Part shown: piece after piece, positions 36,601 to 46,105 of the stretch | How the letters are laid out: each line of letters begins with the position of its first letter | How positions within the stretch are numbered: the stretch's first letter is position 1 | From: Clostridia bacterium | GTDB lineage: Bacteria; Bacillota; Clostridia; Peptostreptococcales; Anaerovoracaceae | DNA: 64,000 nt | Direction of reading: 5' to 3' | Assembly (NCBI GenBank): GCA_910575405.1 | Contig: CAJTER010000009.1 | Location: 59,209 to 123,208 of the forward strand | The notes under the pieces: generated by a model | Seen by the model: the letters and a program-made list of their open reading frames with translations, nothing else | Told to the model about the DNA's origin: nothing | Databases searched by the model: none | Program-made: the position numbers and the translations under genes

Positions 36601-36891
36601 GTAATAAATACGGTCGCCACCCTGCTCCAGGATAAAATAATACCAGCAAAGACAGGGCTTTGCACTGGCGATTAATGAAGTGGAAAAACGGATGCTGCCA
36701 TCCGCAAGGGGCGAGGCTTCCATGGGAATTTCCTGACCATCGCCCTCTCTCCACAAACTGAGCCTGCAGGACACGTCAGGCGCGCAGCCACAGGCAGTAA
36801 GCGAGAGCGCAACCTCGGTTCCCGGAGAAACAGCGCCTCCGGGAGTCCGATATTGCGGCAGCTGTGAATTATGACAGATTGTTATTGACAT
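33625..36891 (-). CDS. Chimeric GH13 alpha-amylase / GH77 4-alpha-glucanotransferase
   Basis: 1088 residues, two enzymes in one chain. Residues about 1-125 resemble a CBM34-like N-domain. A neopullulanase-like GH13 barrel (about 130-600) follows: VFNHTG, the nucleophile in GWRLDVADELP, the acid in LIGEVWED and the third carboxylate in VGSHDRVRI. A GH77 (MalQ) half (about 665-1085) shows LWQILPINPVDEFSLSPYSS, VRLDHFRSF (nucleophile Asp), LAEDLGFLD (acid Glu) and GTHDNQTLAG. The pair would hydrolyse alpha-1,4 or alpha-1,6 links and shuffle short maltodextrins, completing glycogen turnover beside GlgP. Its start overlaps the end of glgA by ten bases, so it is the last gene of the glg operon. No signal peptide: cytosolic. 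Confidence 0.9.
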   Translation of the reverse strand: MSITICHNSQLPQYRTPGGAVSPGTEVALSLTACGCAPDVSCRLSLWREGDGQEIPMEASPLADGSIRFSTSLIASAKPCLCWYYFILEQGGDRIYYGNNAQRLGGEGERYADVPPAFQITVYGQESVPEWYRNSIVYQIFPDRFARSADWMQLQQAADKGPDWKGLFRTVQQNWYDTPYYTRNPDGGVTRWPFFGGTLQGIRSKLLYLKSMGAGAIYLNPIFAASSNHKYDTADYMTIDPAFGTLEDFRQLARDARRLGIRLILDGVFNHTGADSLYFNQFGNYPDPGACQGEESPYYKWYRFTRFPDEYECWWGVGALPNVEESCPDYQDFIYGAEDSVIRYWLRQGASGWRLDVADELPDAFIAGIRKAVKETDSEGLLIGEVWEDASNKVSYGVQRRYFLGEELDSVMNYPFRDLLTGFMLGRLPAEAAVKGLSSLAENYPPGSFYGALNLVGSHDRVRILTLLGDAPENFSDTQKECYRLTVDKLRLAKRRLKVLSLLQYILPGVPCLYYGDEAGAQGFEDPYNRGTYPWGREDEELMAHFRMLAILRKQYGFLADGDFSLTWQGEHILIASRCGADGNTRDKCRCGESLIAVVNRHLFGSIDVKLELPQGTEYVLELLESREFAPEEGGCLSLSMDPLCAKLFYCTSRRPQPLSLSRSAGVLCHVSSLPSGRLDSAAEKFIDYLAAAGQRLWQILPINPVDEFSLSPYSSSAVFAGEARLLGTASELRQMEVPPAEYEEFCRKEAFWLEDYALYRVLKEHFGGLSWQKWPDAERRRENLDYWREEKKNELDVIKREQFCFWKRWEQVKRYANSKGISIIGDVPIYAAVDSADTWAHPEAFLLGEDGWPLAGSGVPPDYFSEDGQNWGNPVYDWDALKADGYRWWMERISHAMARFDYVRLDHFRSFSAFYAIPAGKTARDGWWLPGPGKEFFDYVSQKLGQLPFLAEDLGFLDAQVYNLIKLTGYPGMLVYQLSADEIEHISDERAAGRVFYPGTHDNQTLAGWCQDTGAGSEEPEAIIRRLYQSKAPWVIVPLQDFLGLGDESRMNTPGQAEGNWTWKVDAGLLTQEVAAHMKELAAQSGR

Positions 36892-38504
36892 AGTAACCCC
36901 TCATATAATTCAATGTATTTTTGTGCAGACTGCTTCCAGGAAAAATCCTTTCGCATAGCGCGCCGGATCATATCATCCCAGGATTTCCGGTGGTTGCAGT
37001 AAATATCAATGGCATATGTGATGGTAAAGAGCATATCATGGGCATTGTAATTGGCAAAGCTGAAGCCATCGCCGATTTCCTCAAATTCATTATATGGGAT
37101 AACGCTGTCCTTCAGACCGCCGGTTTCGCGGACAATGGGCAGAGTACCATAGCGCATAGCCGCCATCTGAGACAGACCGCAGGGTTCAAATTTAGAAGGC
37201 ATCAGCAGCATGTCGGCGCCAGCATAAAAGCGGGAGGACATAGGCAGATCAAAGTTAATGTACGCTGCCATCTTGTCCGGCATAATGCCCTGAAAATGCA
37301 GGAACGCATCTTCGTATTTTGCTTCTCCTACGCCCAGAACTGCAAGCTGCAGATTTTGCCCCAGCATTTCCGCTAAAACCCGCAGAACCAGATCCAGCCC
37401 CTTCTGCTCCGTCAGGCGGCTGATAATGACCAGCAGCGGTATGTCCGGATTTTCCGCAAGACCCAGCTGTCTTTGGAGAGCCGCCTTGTTGGCAGCCTTT
37501 CCTTTTTTGAAGGTAGCCGCATTATATTTCTGTTCAATGTTTGCATCCCTGCCTGGAGAATTGGCGTATACGTCGATGCCATTTAAAATTCCCGACAAAA
37601 TAGAACGTCTCTGCTGGAAAATTCCATCCATCTGTTCGCCAAACCAGGGCGTGCAGATTTCTTCCGCATAAGAAGGACTCACGGTGCTGAGGCGGTCGCT
37701 GTAAAAGAGGGCCCCTTGCATGAAATTGATGGCATCCCTGCCGTAGGAAAGCTGATCCACAGCAGCCTTATTGTAGGAAAGCCCTAGAACATTGCCCAGC
37801 ATATTGTTCGGGAAGATTCCCTGGAATTTCAAATTGTGAATGGAAAATACAGTGCGGATTTTCTGATAATCGGCAAGGCCCATGTAATGCTCCCGCAGGA
37901 AAACAGGAACAAGGGCTGTATGCCAGTCGTTGCAGTGGATAATATCCGGCGAAAAATCCGGGATATACTGCAGGCACTCTAAGACTGCCTTGCTGAAAAA
38001 GGCAATACGTTCCCCGTCGTCCATATAGCCATAAGGGGCAGGACGCTTAAAATAATATTCATTGTCCAGGAAGTAGTAAGTAACGCCCTTATGCTTTAGC
38101 TTTTCAATACCGCAGTACTGATTTCTCCAGCCAAGGGGAACCGTAAACTCCGCGATTTTGCGCATTTTTTCCTTGTATTCGGCTGGTATGGAGCCCAGCT
38201 TTGGCAGGACGACTCGCATATCCGGTCCGGCTTTGCAGATGGCAGGAGGAAGGGAGCCACCTACGTCTCCTAAGCCGCCGGTTTTTATAAAGGGATCTGC
38301 TTCAAAAACTGCATATAAAACCTGCAGCTTATTGGATGATTTGGACGGAGCGCGTTTTGCTCTCCGTCCCCTTGCCTTTTTTGGCTCCTTTTGCAGATTG
38401 TTTTCTATCTGTTCCTTTGCCTGAAGGCTTGACTGCATTTCCTGCACCTCATTTTGCTCTTCAGGGTTTTCTGTTTTACTTGTTTGATCGAACTTTTTTT
38501 CCAT
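36882..38504 (-). CDS. glgA: Glycogen synthase
   Basis: 540 residues from the ATG at 38504 with GGAAAGGAGAGG upstream. The upstream in-frame codon at 38534 is rejected because it precedes that site. GT5 synthase transferring glucose from ADP-glucose to the growing chain. Key features: the ADP-glucose loop KTGGLGDVGGSLP, HCNDWHTALVPVFL, a SRLTEQKGLDLVL block and MPSKFEPCGLSQMAAMRYG near the end. About 60 extra N-terminal residues, charged and probably disordered (KKARGRRAKRAPSKSSNK at the junction), precede the catalytic start LQVLYAVFEADPF; most GlgA proteins lack them. Confidence 0.95.
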   Translation of the reverse strand: MEKKFDQTSKTENPEEQNEVQEMQSSLQAKEQIENNLQKEPKKARGRRAKRAPSKSSNKLQVLYAVFEADPFIKTGGLGDVGGSLPPAICKAGPDMRVVLPKLGSIPAEYKEKMRKIAEFTVPLGWRNQYCGIEKLKHKGVTYYFLDNEYYFKRPAPYGYMDDGERIAFFSKAVLECLQYIPDFSPDIIHCNDWHTALVPVFLREHYMGLADYQKIRTVFSIHNLKFQGIFPNNMLGNVLGLSYNKAAVDQLSYGRDAINFMQGALFYSDRLSTVSPSYAEEICTPWFGEQMDGIFQQRRSILSGILNGIDVYANSPGRDANIEQKYNAATFKKGKAANKAALQRQLGLAENPDIPLLVIISRLTEQKGLDLVLRVLAEMLGQNLQLAVLGVGEAKYEDAFLHFQGIMPDKMAAYINFDLPMSSRFYAGADMLLMPSKFEPCGLSQMAAMRYGTLPIVRETGGLKDSVIPYNEFEEIGDGFSFANYNAHDMLFTITYAIDIYCNHRKSWDDMIRRAMRKDFSWKQSAQKYIELYEGLLCQ

Positions 38505-38538
38505 AAATCCTCTCCTTTCCCGATTGCATCGCATTTTT

Positions 38539-39645
38539 TTAAACCGTTTCGTGCTTGCCGATTACCAGCGGCTTGTAACGGTTGCCGCTCAGGCGAGTGT
38601 GGGCGTTAACAAAGACAAATTTGTCGCAGATGACATTTTCCAAAACTGCGCCGGGTTCGATCTGGCCCCGCTGCATGATAATGGAATTGCGGACAACTGC
38701 TCCCCTACCGATTTTTACGTTTCGGAACAAGATACTGTTTTCCACTGTGCCCTCAATAATGGAGCCGCTGGAAACAAAGGAGTTGGAAACGTGGGAGTAT
38801 GGCAGGTATTTGGATGGAGGTGCATCCTGCACCTTAGTATATATTTTATTGCGGTTGTTGTTAAAAAGCTCGTTTCGAATTTCAGGCTTTAAGAGATCCA
38901 GAGAACACTGCATATAGTCGTAAGAGCTGTCTACTGCGCCTACGTAGCCGCGGAATTCGTGGGAAACGATCTTCATCTTTGTAATATTTTCGCTTAGGAT
39001 CTCCGTCATGTCCGTATAGTCCATGGTTTCGTACCAGTCGATGAGACTCAAAAGATCCTTGGTATTAATGATAAAGCAGTCTAAAAACCAGGCTGCGTTT
39101 CCAGCAGCTTCCCTGGTAAGACCGATGAGATTGCCCTCCTGATCCAGTTCCAGGAACGGACCCCGCTTCATGTGAGCGTCGGCAATTTCTTTATAGATCA
39201 TGGTTACCTGGGCGCCGGAGCTGCGGTGCTTTGTCACGATGGGATCAAAGTCAATATTAAAAATCTTGTTGCTGGCGCTGACGATTACCGTATCCTCGCT
39301 TGCCCGATCCAGGTATGCCCGGTTCTGGAGAAAATCCCGCAGCAGGAATTTTCCTTCAAAGCGCCGCATTCCATAAATGGAGCCAGGCAGAAGGAACAGA
39401 CCACCCTGCTTGCGGTCCAAGGCCCATTCCTTGCCCGCGCCCAGATGATCCACCAGAGAGCGATAGTAATGGGCTGTCGTAACTCCTACAGAGCGCACGC
39501 CGGAGTGAACCATGTTGGAAAGCGGGAAGTCGATGAGGCGGTATCTACCGCCAAAGGGAATCGTGCTTACGGAACGAAGCTCTGCCAGCTTTCCGAAATT
39601 TTCATTCATATAATTGGTTGTAATAAACCCTAAAACATTATTCAC
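38539..39645 (-). CDS. glgD: Glucose-1-phosphate adenylyltransferase regulatory subunit GlgD
   Basis: 368 residues from the GTG at 39645, which stands eight bases after AAAGGAGG; the GTG at 39654 would overlap that site. It is related to GlgC but has lost the catalytic GGxGxRL loop: the N-terminus reads [19 protein letters not shown]. The [19 protein letters not shown] block and the left-handed beta-helix end ([19 protein letters not shown]) remain. In Firmicutes GlgD modulates the GlgC activity in a mixed oligomer. It overlaps the 3' end of glgC by eight bases. Confidence 0.93.
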   Translation of the reverse strand: MNNVLGFITTNYMNENFGKLAELRSVSTIPFGGRYRLIDFPLSNMVHSGVRSVGVTTAHYYRSLVDHLGAGKEWALDRKQGGLFLLPGSIYGMRRFEGKFLLRDFLQNRAYLDRASEDTVIVSASNKIFNIDFDPIVTKHRSSGAQVTMIYKEIADAHMKRGPFLELDQEGNLIGLTREAAGNAAWFLDCFIINTKDLLSLIDWYETMDYTDMTEILSENITKMKIVSHEFRGYVGAVDSSYDYMQCSLDLLKPEIRNELFNNNRNKIYTKVQDAPPSKYLPYSHVSNSFVSSGSIIEGTVENSILFRNVKIGRGAVVRNSIIMQRGQIEPGAVLENVICDKFVFVNAHTRLSGNRYKPLVIGKHETV

Positions 39646-40825
39646 GGCTCTCACCTCCTTTGTCTGCTTCCACCTTTTTGCCTGGATTTTCCACCGTTTG
39701 GTTGTCGCCGATTACGGTAATTTCTTCTGAATCAGGTTCGCCTAATACAGCGCCCGGCGATATGATAGAATTTTCCCCGATAATCGAACGGTAAACCCTA
39801 GCCCCCTTGAGGAGCGTTGCTCCCGGAAGCAGGATAGAATCTTCCACATACGCATCTTCATCAATGAACACTCCAAAGCTCAGAATCGAATGCTTGACAT
39901 GTCCGAGAATTCGGCTGCCGTTGCAGACTAAAGCGTTGTCAATAGCAGCGCTCTGTCCGATGTAGTGCGGCGGATAAATATTGGAATTGCTGAATACGCG
40001 CATCTCATCCTCAAAGATATTAAAGCCAGAGTCCGGATCAAGGAGCTCCATATTCGTATGATAGTAACTGTCAATCGTCCCCACGTCTTTCCAGTAGCCG
40101 GTAAACGTATAGGCATACAGATCCTTGCCTTCTGAAAGGAGCATGGGAATTACGTTCTTGCCAAAGTCGTGATCCGAATTTGGATCTTCGCTGTCCTTTA
40201 TCAGGGCTGACCGCAGGATATGCCAGTCAAAGATGTAAATACCCATGGAGGCCAGATTGCTGTCCGGGTTCTTTGGCTTTTCGGAGAACTTGCTGATCTT
40301 GCCGTTTTCATCTGCTGTCAGAATACCAAAGCGGCTGGCTTCGTCCCAGGGGACTTCAATAACGGAAATCGTCAGGTCTGCCTTTGTCTTCTTGTGATAG
40401 TCCAACATAAGGCTGTAATCCATTTTGTATAGATGGTCGCCTGAAATGATGAGGACATATAGAGGATTGTAACTATCAATATATTCAATATTGCGGTAAA
40501 TGGCATCGGCAGTCCCCCGGTACCACTGGCCGCCGGATTCTGTAGCAAAAGGCGGAAGTACGGAAACTCCGCCATGCGTATCATCCAGATCCCATGCTGC
40601 GCCAGTGCCGATATAGGAATTAAGAAATAACGGTTTGTACTGGGTGAGGACTCCCACAGTATTGATGTTGGAGTTTGTGCAGTTGGAAAGGCTAAAGTCG
40701 ATGATCCTGTGCTTTCCTCCAAATGCGACTGCGGGTTTTGCAATATTTTTTGTAAGAGCCCCAAGGCGGCTGCCCTGACCTCCTGCCAAAAGCATTGCTA
40801 CACACTCCTGATGGTGCATATGCAT
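39638..40825 (-). CDS. glgC: Glucose-1-phosphate adenylyltransferase (ADP-glucose pyrophosphorylase)
   Basis: 395 residues. It makes ADP-glucose from glucose-1-P and ATP, the committed step of glycogen synthesis. The catalytic loop [21 protein letters not shown] (about 10-30) is intact. [16 protein letters not shown], the sugar-binding [12 protein letters not shown] and FSEKPK are all present, and a left-handed beta-helix forms the C-terminus. AGGAGGG precedes the ATG. It lies 17 bases after glgP. The last 20 residues are highly charged ([10 protein letters not shown]) and encode the glgD ribosome site in the same stretch. Confidence 0.95.
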   Translation of the reverse strand: MHMHHQECVAMLLAGGQGSRLGALTKNIAKPAVAFGGKHRIIDFSLSNCTNSNINTVGVLTQYKPLFLNSYIGTGAAWDLDDTHGGVSVLPPFATESGGQWYRGTADAIYRNIEYIDSYNPLYVLIISGDHLYKMDYSLMLDYHKKTKADLTISVIEVPWDEASRFGILTADENGKISKFSEKPKNPDSNLASMGIYIFDWHILRSALIKDSEDPNSDHDFGKNVIPMLLSEGKDLYAYTFTGYWKDVGTIDSYYHTNMELLDPDSGFNIFEDEMRVFSNSNIYPPHYIGQSAAIDNALVCNGSRILGHVKHSILSFGVFIDEDAYVEDSILLPGATLLKGARVYRSIIGENSIISPGAVLGEPDSEEITVIGDNQTVENPGKKVEADKGGESRE

Positions 40826-40842
40826 AACGATCCCTCCTGTTT

Positions 40843-43263
40843 CTATTTTTCTTTAATGTGCCAAATCTGTTCGGCGTACTGCATAATCGTCCGGTCGCTA
40901 CTGAAATGCCCTGCTTTTGCAATATTGGTCAGAGACATTCTGACCCATCTGTTTGAATCCTTGTAGGCTTCTCCTGCTTCACGCCATGCCCGCATGTAAT
41001 CGTCAAAGTCCTTTAAGACAAAATATTCGTCATTATAGCGCGTCAGGGAATCTCGGATGCTCCAGAACTCTTCACCGATCTTGCCAAAACATCCGCTTAC
41101 CAGCTGATCCGTAATTTCCTGCAGCGCTGGATTTGTTTCATATAGAAGCATAGCATTGTATGTATTTTTCTGCCAGTACTCCGTGACCTGCTCCGCAGTA
41201 AGACCAAAGATGAAAATATTGTCGTCTCCTACAAGCTCATGGATTTCCACATTTGCCCCGTCCATGGTTCCCAGTGTAACCGCACCGTTGAACATGAACT
41301 TCATATTGCCGGTGCCGCTGGCTTCCTTGCCTGCCGTAGAAATCTGTTCGCTGATATCCGCTGCCGGATAAATCAGCTGGCCCAGGCTGACGCTGAAGTT
41401 TTCCAGAAATACCACCTTTAGCTTGTGGCTCGTATCCGGATCCTCGTTGACTATTTCCGCCACCGTGTTAATGAGACGTATGGTCTCCTTGGCAAACTCA
41501 TAGCTCTGAGCCGCTTTTCCGGAGAAAATAAAGGTATAAGGCTGCATTTCTATGTTCGGGTTCTTTTTCAGCATATTGTAAAGGTACATGACCTTATAAA
41601 TATTGAGCAGCTGTCTCTTGTAAGCGTGGATCCGTTTTACCTGTACATCGAATATAGAGGACGGATCGACCAGAATCCCGTTGTTGTCCTTAATATACTC
41701 TGCCAGCCTGCACTTATTCCGGTACTTGATATCCTTCAGCTCATTTAAAAAGCCTTCGTCATCCTTATATTGCAGTAGCTTTTCCAGGTGATAGGTATCC
41801 GTATGCCAGCGGGTTCCAATGGACTCGTCGATGAGTTTTCCCAATCCCTTGTTGGCCTGCAGTACAAAACGCCTGTGGCTGATACCGTTTGTTTTGTTAT
41901 TGAATTTTTCTGGTACAATTTTGTAAAAGTCCTTAAAGACATCCCGTTTCAAGATGTCCGTATGAATGGCTGCAACTCCGTTTACCGAATGACTGCCGAT
42001 TATGGACAGATTTGCCATTCTCACCTGACCGTCCCACAATATGGAAGTACGCATCATAGGCCAGTAGCCCATACTCTTTTCAAAGTGCTCCTTGTAGCGG
42101 CGGTCGATTTCCTCAATGATCATGTAAACCCGAGGCAGCAGGCGCCGCATCAGATCAATAGGCCATTTTTCCAGAGCTTCCGGCATGATGGTGTGGTTGG
42201 TGAAGGATATGGTTTTGGTCGTGATTTCCCAGGCCTCCTCCCAGGGCAGTTCTTCCTGATCCACCAGAATACGCATGAGCTCCGGTACGCACAGAGCCGG
42301 ATGGGTATCATTTGTGTGAATGGCGATTCGTTCCGGGAATTGCCGCCAGCTGTCTGTGCCGTGAAGCTGCTTGTAATTGTTAATAATGGAAGCGATACCA
42401 GCAGCCACCAGGAAGTATTCCTGCTTGAGCCGCAGTTCCTTTCCCTGAGGCGTACTGTCGTCCGGGTAAAGGATGGCAGTAATGGCCTCGATATCGTTTC
42501 GCTCCTTCATGGCGTCGCTGTAGCGGCCGTTGCTGAAAGCCTCCAGATCGATCATTTCCCGATCAGGTTCAGCCTGCCAGAGCCGCAGAAGATTTGCCGA
42601 TTCACCGCCGTAGCCTACAACTGGCACATCGTAAGGTACTGCGACAACGGTCTGGGAATCTACGTGCTGGAAGAGAGTCTTTCCGTCCTCATATCTACGG
42701 TTTACTTTACCGCCAAAGTGGACGCGGACCTCGCTTGCCGAATTGCGCATTTCCCATGGGTAGCCGCTGGATAGCCAGGGATCCGGCTCTTCTATCTGAC
42801 GATTATCTTTGATTGTCTGTTTGAAAAGTCCGAACCGGTAGCGGGCGCCCATACCGATGCCGTTAATGCCAAGGGAGGCCATGGAATCCATAAAGCAGGC
42901 TGCAAGCCTTCCCAGGCCGCCGTTTCCAAGTCCCGGATCCGGGCCGGTATTGCACAGTTCATCCAGATCTTCTCCCAGATCGGAAAGCCCTTCTTCCACA
43001 ACATCCCGGATCCCCATATTGATCAGGTAATTGTCCAGCAGCTTTCCAATGAGAAATTCCATGGAAAAGTAGTAAATCTTTTTATCCTGCTTCTGGTTGT
43101 GGCGGAGCTGAGTTTCCGTATGAAGCTTTGCCGCTTCGCTGCATACCATTTTTACTAGAACTTCATATTTTTCCCGGCGGCTGCATTCGGAAAGGGGTCG
43201 GGCCAGAAGGCGCAGCGCCTCTTCCTGATAGTGGGTAATAAACGATTCTTTTTCTTTGAACAT
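40843..43263 (-). CDS. glgP: Glycogen phosphorylase
   Basis: 806 residues from the ATG at 43263 (AAAGG upstream), the family's normal length; the frame extends upstream to 43365 without a better site. A pyridoxal-phosphate enzyme that releases glucose-1-P from glycogen. The Schiff-base Lys lies in [15 protein letters not shown] (about 640). [33 protein letters not shown] and [17 protein letters not shown] blocks are all recognisable. It is the second gene of the operon, so synthesis and breakdown enzymes are co-expressed and must be balanced at the protein level. Confidence 0.95.
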   Translation of the reverse strand: MFKEKESFITHYQEEALRLLARPLSECSRREKYEVLVKMVCSEAAKLHTETQLRHNQKQDKKIYYFSMEFLIGKLLDNYLINMGIRDVVEEGLSDLGEDLDELCNTGPDPGLGNGGLGRLAACFMDSMASLGINGIGMGARYRFGLFKQTIKDNRQIEEPDPWLSSGYPWEMRNSASEVRVHFGGKVNRRYEDGKTLFQHVDSQTVVAVPYDVPVVGYGGESANLLRLWQAEPDREMIDLEAFSNGRYSDAMKERNDIEAITAILYPDDSTPQGKELRLKQEYFLVAAGIASIINNYKQLHGTDSWRQFPERIAIHTNDTHPALCVPELMRILVDQEELPWEEAWEITTKTISFTNHTIMPEALEKWPIDLMRRLLPRVYMIIEEIDRRYKEHFEKSMGYWPMMRTSILWDGQVRMANLSIIGSHSVNGVAAIHTDILKRDVFKDFYKIVPEKFNNKTNGISHRRFVLQANKGLGKLIDESIGTRWHTDTYHLEKLLQYKDDEGFLNELKDIKYRNKCRLAEYIKDNNGILVDPSSIFDVQVKRIHAYKRQLLNIYKVMYLYNMLKKNPNIEMQPYTFIFSGKAAQSYEFAKETIRLINTVAEIVNEDPDTSHKLKVVFLENFSVSLGQLIYPAADISEQISTAGKEASGTGNMKFMFNGAVTLGTMDGANVEIHELVGDDNIFIFGLTAEQVTEYWQKNTYNAMLLYETNPALQEITDQLVSGCFGKIGEEFWSIRDSLTRYNDEYFVLKDFDDYMRAWREAGEAYKDSNRWVRMSLTNIAKAGHFSSDRTIMQYAEQIWHIKEK

Positions 43264-43409
43264 ATTGCACATCATCCTTTCTATGGTAGCGCGGTGGCAG
43301 GCTGCCGGAAGCAGCAAATCCGGTAAAATCCCCGACAAAGTATGCTGCAGATACCGGCCCTGCACCCTGCGATTATTTGTCTGCTTGATTCGTTATGTTC
43401 GGGAGCGTT

Positions 43410-45410
43410 TTAGCGTGGTACTGAGTCAGTCTGTACGGCATCCCCTGCCGCTTCCTTTACAGAACCTTCTTCTTGTGCCTTTTTTTCAGGCTTTTTGCAA
43501 ATGGTTTCCGGGACAAGTACCATGCCTGCAATTGGCGGAATGGTAAGTTCAAGATACTGATCGTATCCGTGATATGTACCTTCCTTTGTCTTTACAGGCT
43601 CAGAATTGATCTGGCCGCTTCCTCCGAACTCGTTGCTGTCCGAGTTAAATACCTCACGGTAAACTCCCAGCTCCGGCACTCCCACCTTAAAGTCATGATA
43701 CGTATCCGGCTGGAAATTCAGGAGTATGATGGAAAAATCATCCGCCTCTTTTCCTTGCCGCTTGAAGATCAGAATGCTCTGATCCCGGTTATCCGCATCG
43801 ATCCACTGATAGCCCTCCCAGGAATAGTTTTGCTGCCATAAAGATGGCTGCTGCAGATAGAATCGATTCATGGCGCGGACAAAATTCTGATGCTTTTGAT
43901 GGGTCTGATAGTCGAGAAGGAACCATTCCAGCGCTTCATAAAAACGCCATTCAATAAACTGCCCAAACTCATTTCCCATAAAATTCAGCTTTGCGCCGCT
44001 GTGGCACATCTGATACATAAAGAGAAGTCTGAGGCCGGCAAATTCCCGCCAATAGTCGCCAGGCATGCGCTCAATGAGCGAACATTTACCGTGGACTACT
44101 TCGTCGTGGGAAAGAGGCAGGATGAAATTCTCATTAAATGCGTACATCATAGAAAACGTAAGCAAATTGTGACTGCCGTCCCGGAATGGAAAATCCAGGG
44201 CGCAGTATTTCAATGTGTCATTCATCCAGCCCATATCCCACTTATAATGAAACCCCAGCCCGCCTTCTTCCGGCGGATATGTTACCAGAGGCCAGGCGGT
44301 GCTTTCCTCTGCAATGGTAAATACATCGGGAAACAGCGTTCCGATGGTATCATTGCATTTTTGAAGAAACGCCACTGCTTCGAGATTTTCCTCGCCGCCT
44401 TTTTCGTTATAGCGTTTTTCTCCGTCATCACCTACACCGTAATTCAGGTACAGCATACTGCTGACTCCATCGACGCGGATGCCGTCTGCGTGATATTCCT
44501 CCAGCCAGTAAATCGCATTGCTGATGAGGAACGACTGTACCTCCGGACGTCCATAATCAAATTTGAACGTCCCCCATTCGATATGCTCTTCTGATTCATA
44601 AAGCATGCTGCCATTAAACTGGCAGAGGCCGTGGGCATCACGGCAAAAATGTCCCGGCACCCAGTCGAGGATTACGCCAATGCCCTCCTGATGGAACCGA
44701 TCCACCAAGTGCTTGAACTGCACGGGAGTCCCATACCGGCTGGTAGGTGCGTAATAACCGGTAATCTGATACCCCCAGGAACCGTCAAAGGGGTGCTCCA
44801 TGACAGGCATCAATTCCACATGCGTGTAGCCCATATCTTTCACATAATCAACAAGCTCTCTGGAAAAATCCTCGTACGAATAAAATATCGGATCTTCCCC
44901 TTCCTTACGTCCTTCCATGCGGGGGCCCCACTGCTTCCAGGAGCCCAGATGAACTTCGTAAATATTGAGCGGCTGCTCAAAATGGTTTTTCTCCTTTCGC
45001 TGTCTGAGCCAGCAGTTGTCTCCCCATTCATAGGAAAGATCCGCCAGACGGGATGCAGTGCCGGGCCGCTGCTCCGCAGAAAAAGCATAGGGATCTGCTT
45101 TGTACAGGATTTTTCCTGCCGATGTTTCGATCATATATTTGTAAAGCATTCCCTCCCGTGCATCTGGAACAAAAGCTTCCCATACACCACTGCTGCCTGC
45201 AGGCTCCATATAAAAGCTGCTGCCTTCCCAGTTATCAAATTCACCAATTACGCGGACGCTCTTTGCAAAGGGCGCCCATACAGCAAAAGCGTATCCGGTT
45301 TTGCCGCCATAAGCTTCCTTGTGAGCTCCCAGAGCCCTGTAGGAGTGAAATTCTTCGCCCTGCAGGAATCGATCCAGTTGGTATTTTGTAAAACGTGTCT
45401 CTTGTGGCAA
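43410..45410 (-). CDS. glgB: 1,4-alpha-glucan branching enzyme
   Basis: 666 residues. An N-terminal CBM48 (GYAFAVWAPFAKSVRVIGEF) and a GH13 barrel follow. The conserved regions are DWVPGHF, the nucleophile in IRVDGVSSMLYL, the acid in FTIAEESTAWP and LPLSHDEVVHGK. It transfers short chains to form alpha-1,6 branches. The start appears to be a TTG at 45410 with CAGGTGA seven bases upstream; no ATG is in a suitable place. The last 20 residues are a charged tail beyond the usual end. First gene of the glg operon, behind a leader of about 165 bases. Confidence 0.94.
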   Translation of the reverse strand: MPQETRFTKYQLDRFLQGEEFHSYRALGAHKEAYGGKTGYAFAVWAPFAKSVRVIGEFDNWEGSSFYMEPAGSSGVWEAFVPDAREGMLYKYMIETSAGKILYKADPYAFSAEQRPGTASRLADLSYEWGDNCWLRQRKEKNHFEQPLNIYEVHLGSWKQWGPRMEGRKEGEDPIFYSYEDFSRELVDYVKDMGYTHVELMPVMEHPFDGSWGYQITGYYAPTSRYGTPVQFKHLVDRFHQEGIGVILDWVPGHFCRDAHGLCQFNGSMLYESEEHIEWGTFKFDYGRPEVQSFLISNAIYWLEEYHADGIRVDGVSSMLYLNYGVGDDGEKRYNEKGGEENLEAVAFLQKCNDTIGTLFPDVFTIAEESTAWPLVTYPPEEGGLGFHYKWDMGWMNDTLKYCALDFPFRDGSHNLLTFSMMYAFNENFILPLSHDEVVHGKCSLIERMPGDYWREFAGLRLLFMYQMCHSGAKLNFMGNEFGQFIEWRFYEALEWFLLDYQTHQKHQNFVRAMNRFYLQQPSLWQQNYSWEGYQWIDADNRDQSILIFKRQGKEADDFSIILLNFQPDTYHDFKVGVPELGVYREVFNSDSNEFGGSGQINSEPVKTKEGTYHGYDQYLELTIPPIAGMVLVPETICKKPEKKAQEEGSVKEAAGDAVQTDSVPR

Positions 45411-45491
45411 AATATCACCTGCTTTCTTATCGGCATGCTCAGGAAAGGAGTACTATCCTTTTCTTGCCGCATATCATATTTGTATATTGTG

Positions 45492-45524
45492 TACAGGAAA
45501 TACCATTATCTGATATTTCCTGTA
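45492..45524. repeat. Hairpin-forming inverted repeat in the glgB leader
   Basis: TACAGGAAATA and TATTTCCTGTA form an 11-base perfect stem with an 11-base loop, 82 bases upstream of the glgB start and downstream of the predicted promoter. No T-run follows on the minus strand, so it is not a simple terminator. It may be an operator or an RNA control element. Confidence 0.5.
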
Positions 45525-45585
45525 TATAGGTAAAGCCTGCCTTTTGAAGAAGGGATGTTACAGCAGACTCTGCCTTTATACTGCT

Positions 45586-45594
45586 ATTATACCA
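45586..45594 (-). promoter_or_regulatory. Extended -10 promoter of the glg operon
   Basis: The minus strand reads TGGTATAAT here, identical to the elements at 9030 and 14954, with a weak -35. The predicted leader to glgB is about 165 bases. Confidence 0.5.
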
Positions 45595-45724
45595 TAAAAG
45601 AAATGAAATGAGCGATCTTTCTTCTGCATATACTGGGGGAATGTGTAGAACTTGGAAACAATTTTTAACAATTTAAGGAAATTACAGAAAATTTCGTAAA
45701 TAAATGGGATGTTTATCGCGATTT

Positions 45725-46105
45725 TTACTGTGAGAGGCGTTTTCGTTTTGCATCCCGACGATAGAGAGACTCTGCACGTTCCATCAACCTTTTTTTCGAG
45801 CGCAGGGTCAGCTGGGAATAAATATGTATCAGGCGAAGGTCATCTGGCAGCGGCTTGCCATACAGCAGGTGATTGCCCAAAAGAAATGGAATATCATAAC
45901 CAACCAGCACGTCCAGCGTAATATGAAATGTTTGACAAATTGCCTGGAGTATATTCAGATCCGGCTCTCGGAGTCCCCGTTCGATTTGACCGTAGGTAGA
46001 TCGGCACAAACCAATTTTAGCTGCCAGATCCGATTGAGTTGTTCCAGTTATTTTTCTTAGAGCTTTTAAATTTCTGCGGAGCCTTAAACAGTTACCTGTA
46101 GTCAT
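45725..46105 (-). CDS. XRE-family HTH regulator
   Basis: 126 residues. The helix-turn-helix spans about 9-65 (LRLRRNLKALRKITGTTQSD, then LAAKIGLCRSTYGQIERG). The C-terminal 60 residues are basic and end RRDAKRKRLSQ, without a recognised sensor domain. An AGGGAGG-like site precedes the ATG. It lies upstream of, and in the same direction as, the glg operon but behind that operon's own promoter. It may control glg, itself or the divergent XRE gene at 46637; no target site was identified. Confidence 0.85.
   Translation of the reverse strand: MTTGNCLRLRRNLKALRKITGTTQSDLAAKIGLCRSTYGQIERGLREPDLNILQAICQTFHITLDVLVGYDIPFLLGNHLLYGKPLPDDLRLIHIYSQLTLRSKKRLMERAESLYRRDAKRKRLSQ

Noticed and set aside
44631..45533. 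Plus-strand frame (300 codons) opposite glgB
   Set aside because: Overlaps the GH13 core completely and crosses the glgB promoter region; composition is not protein-like.
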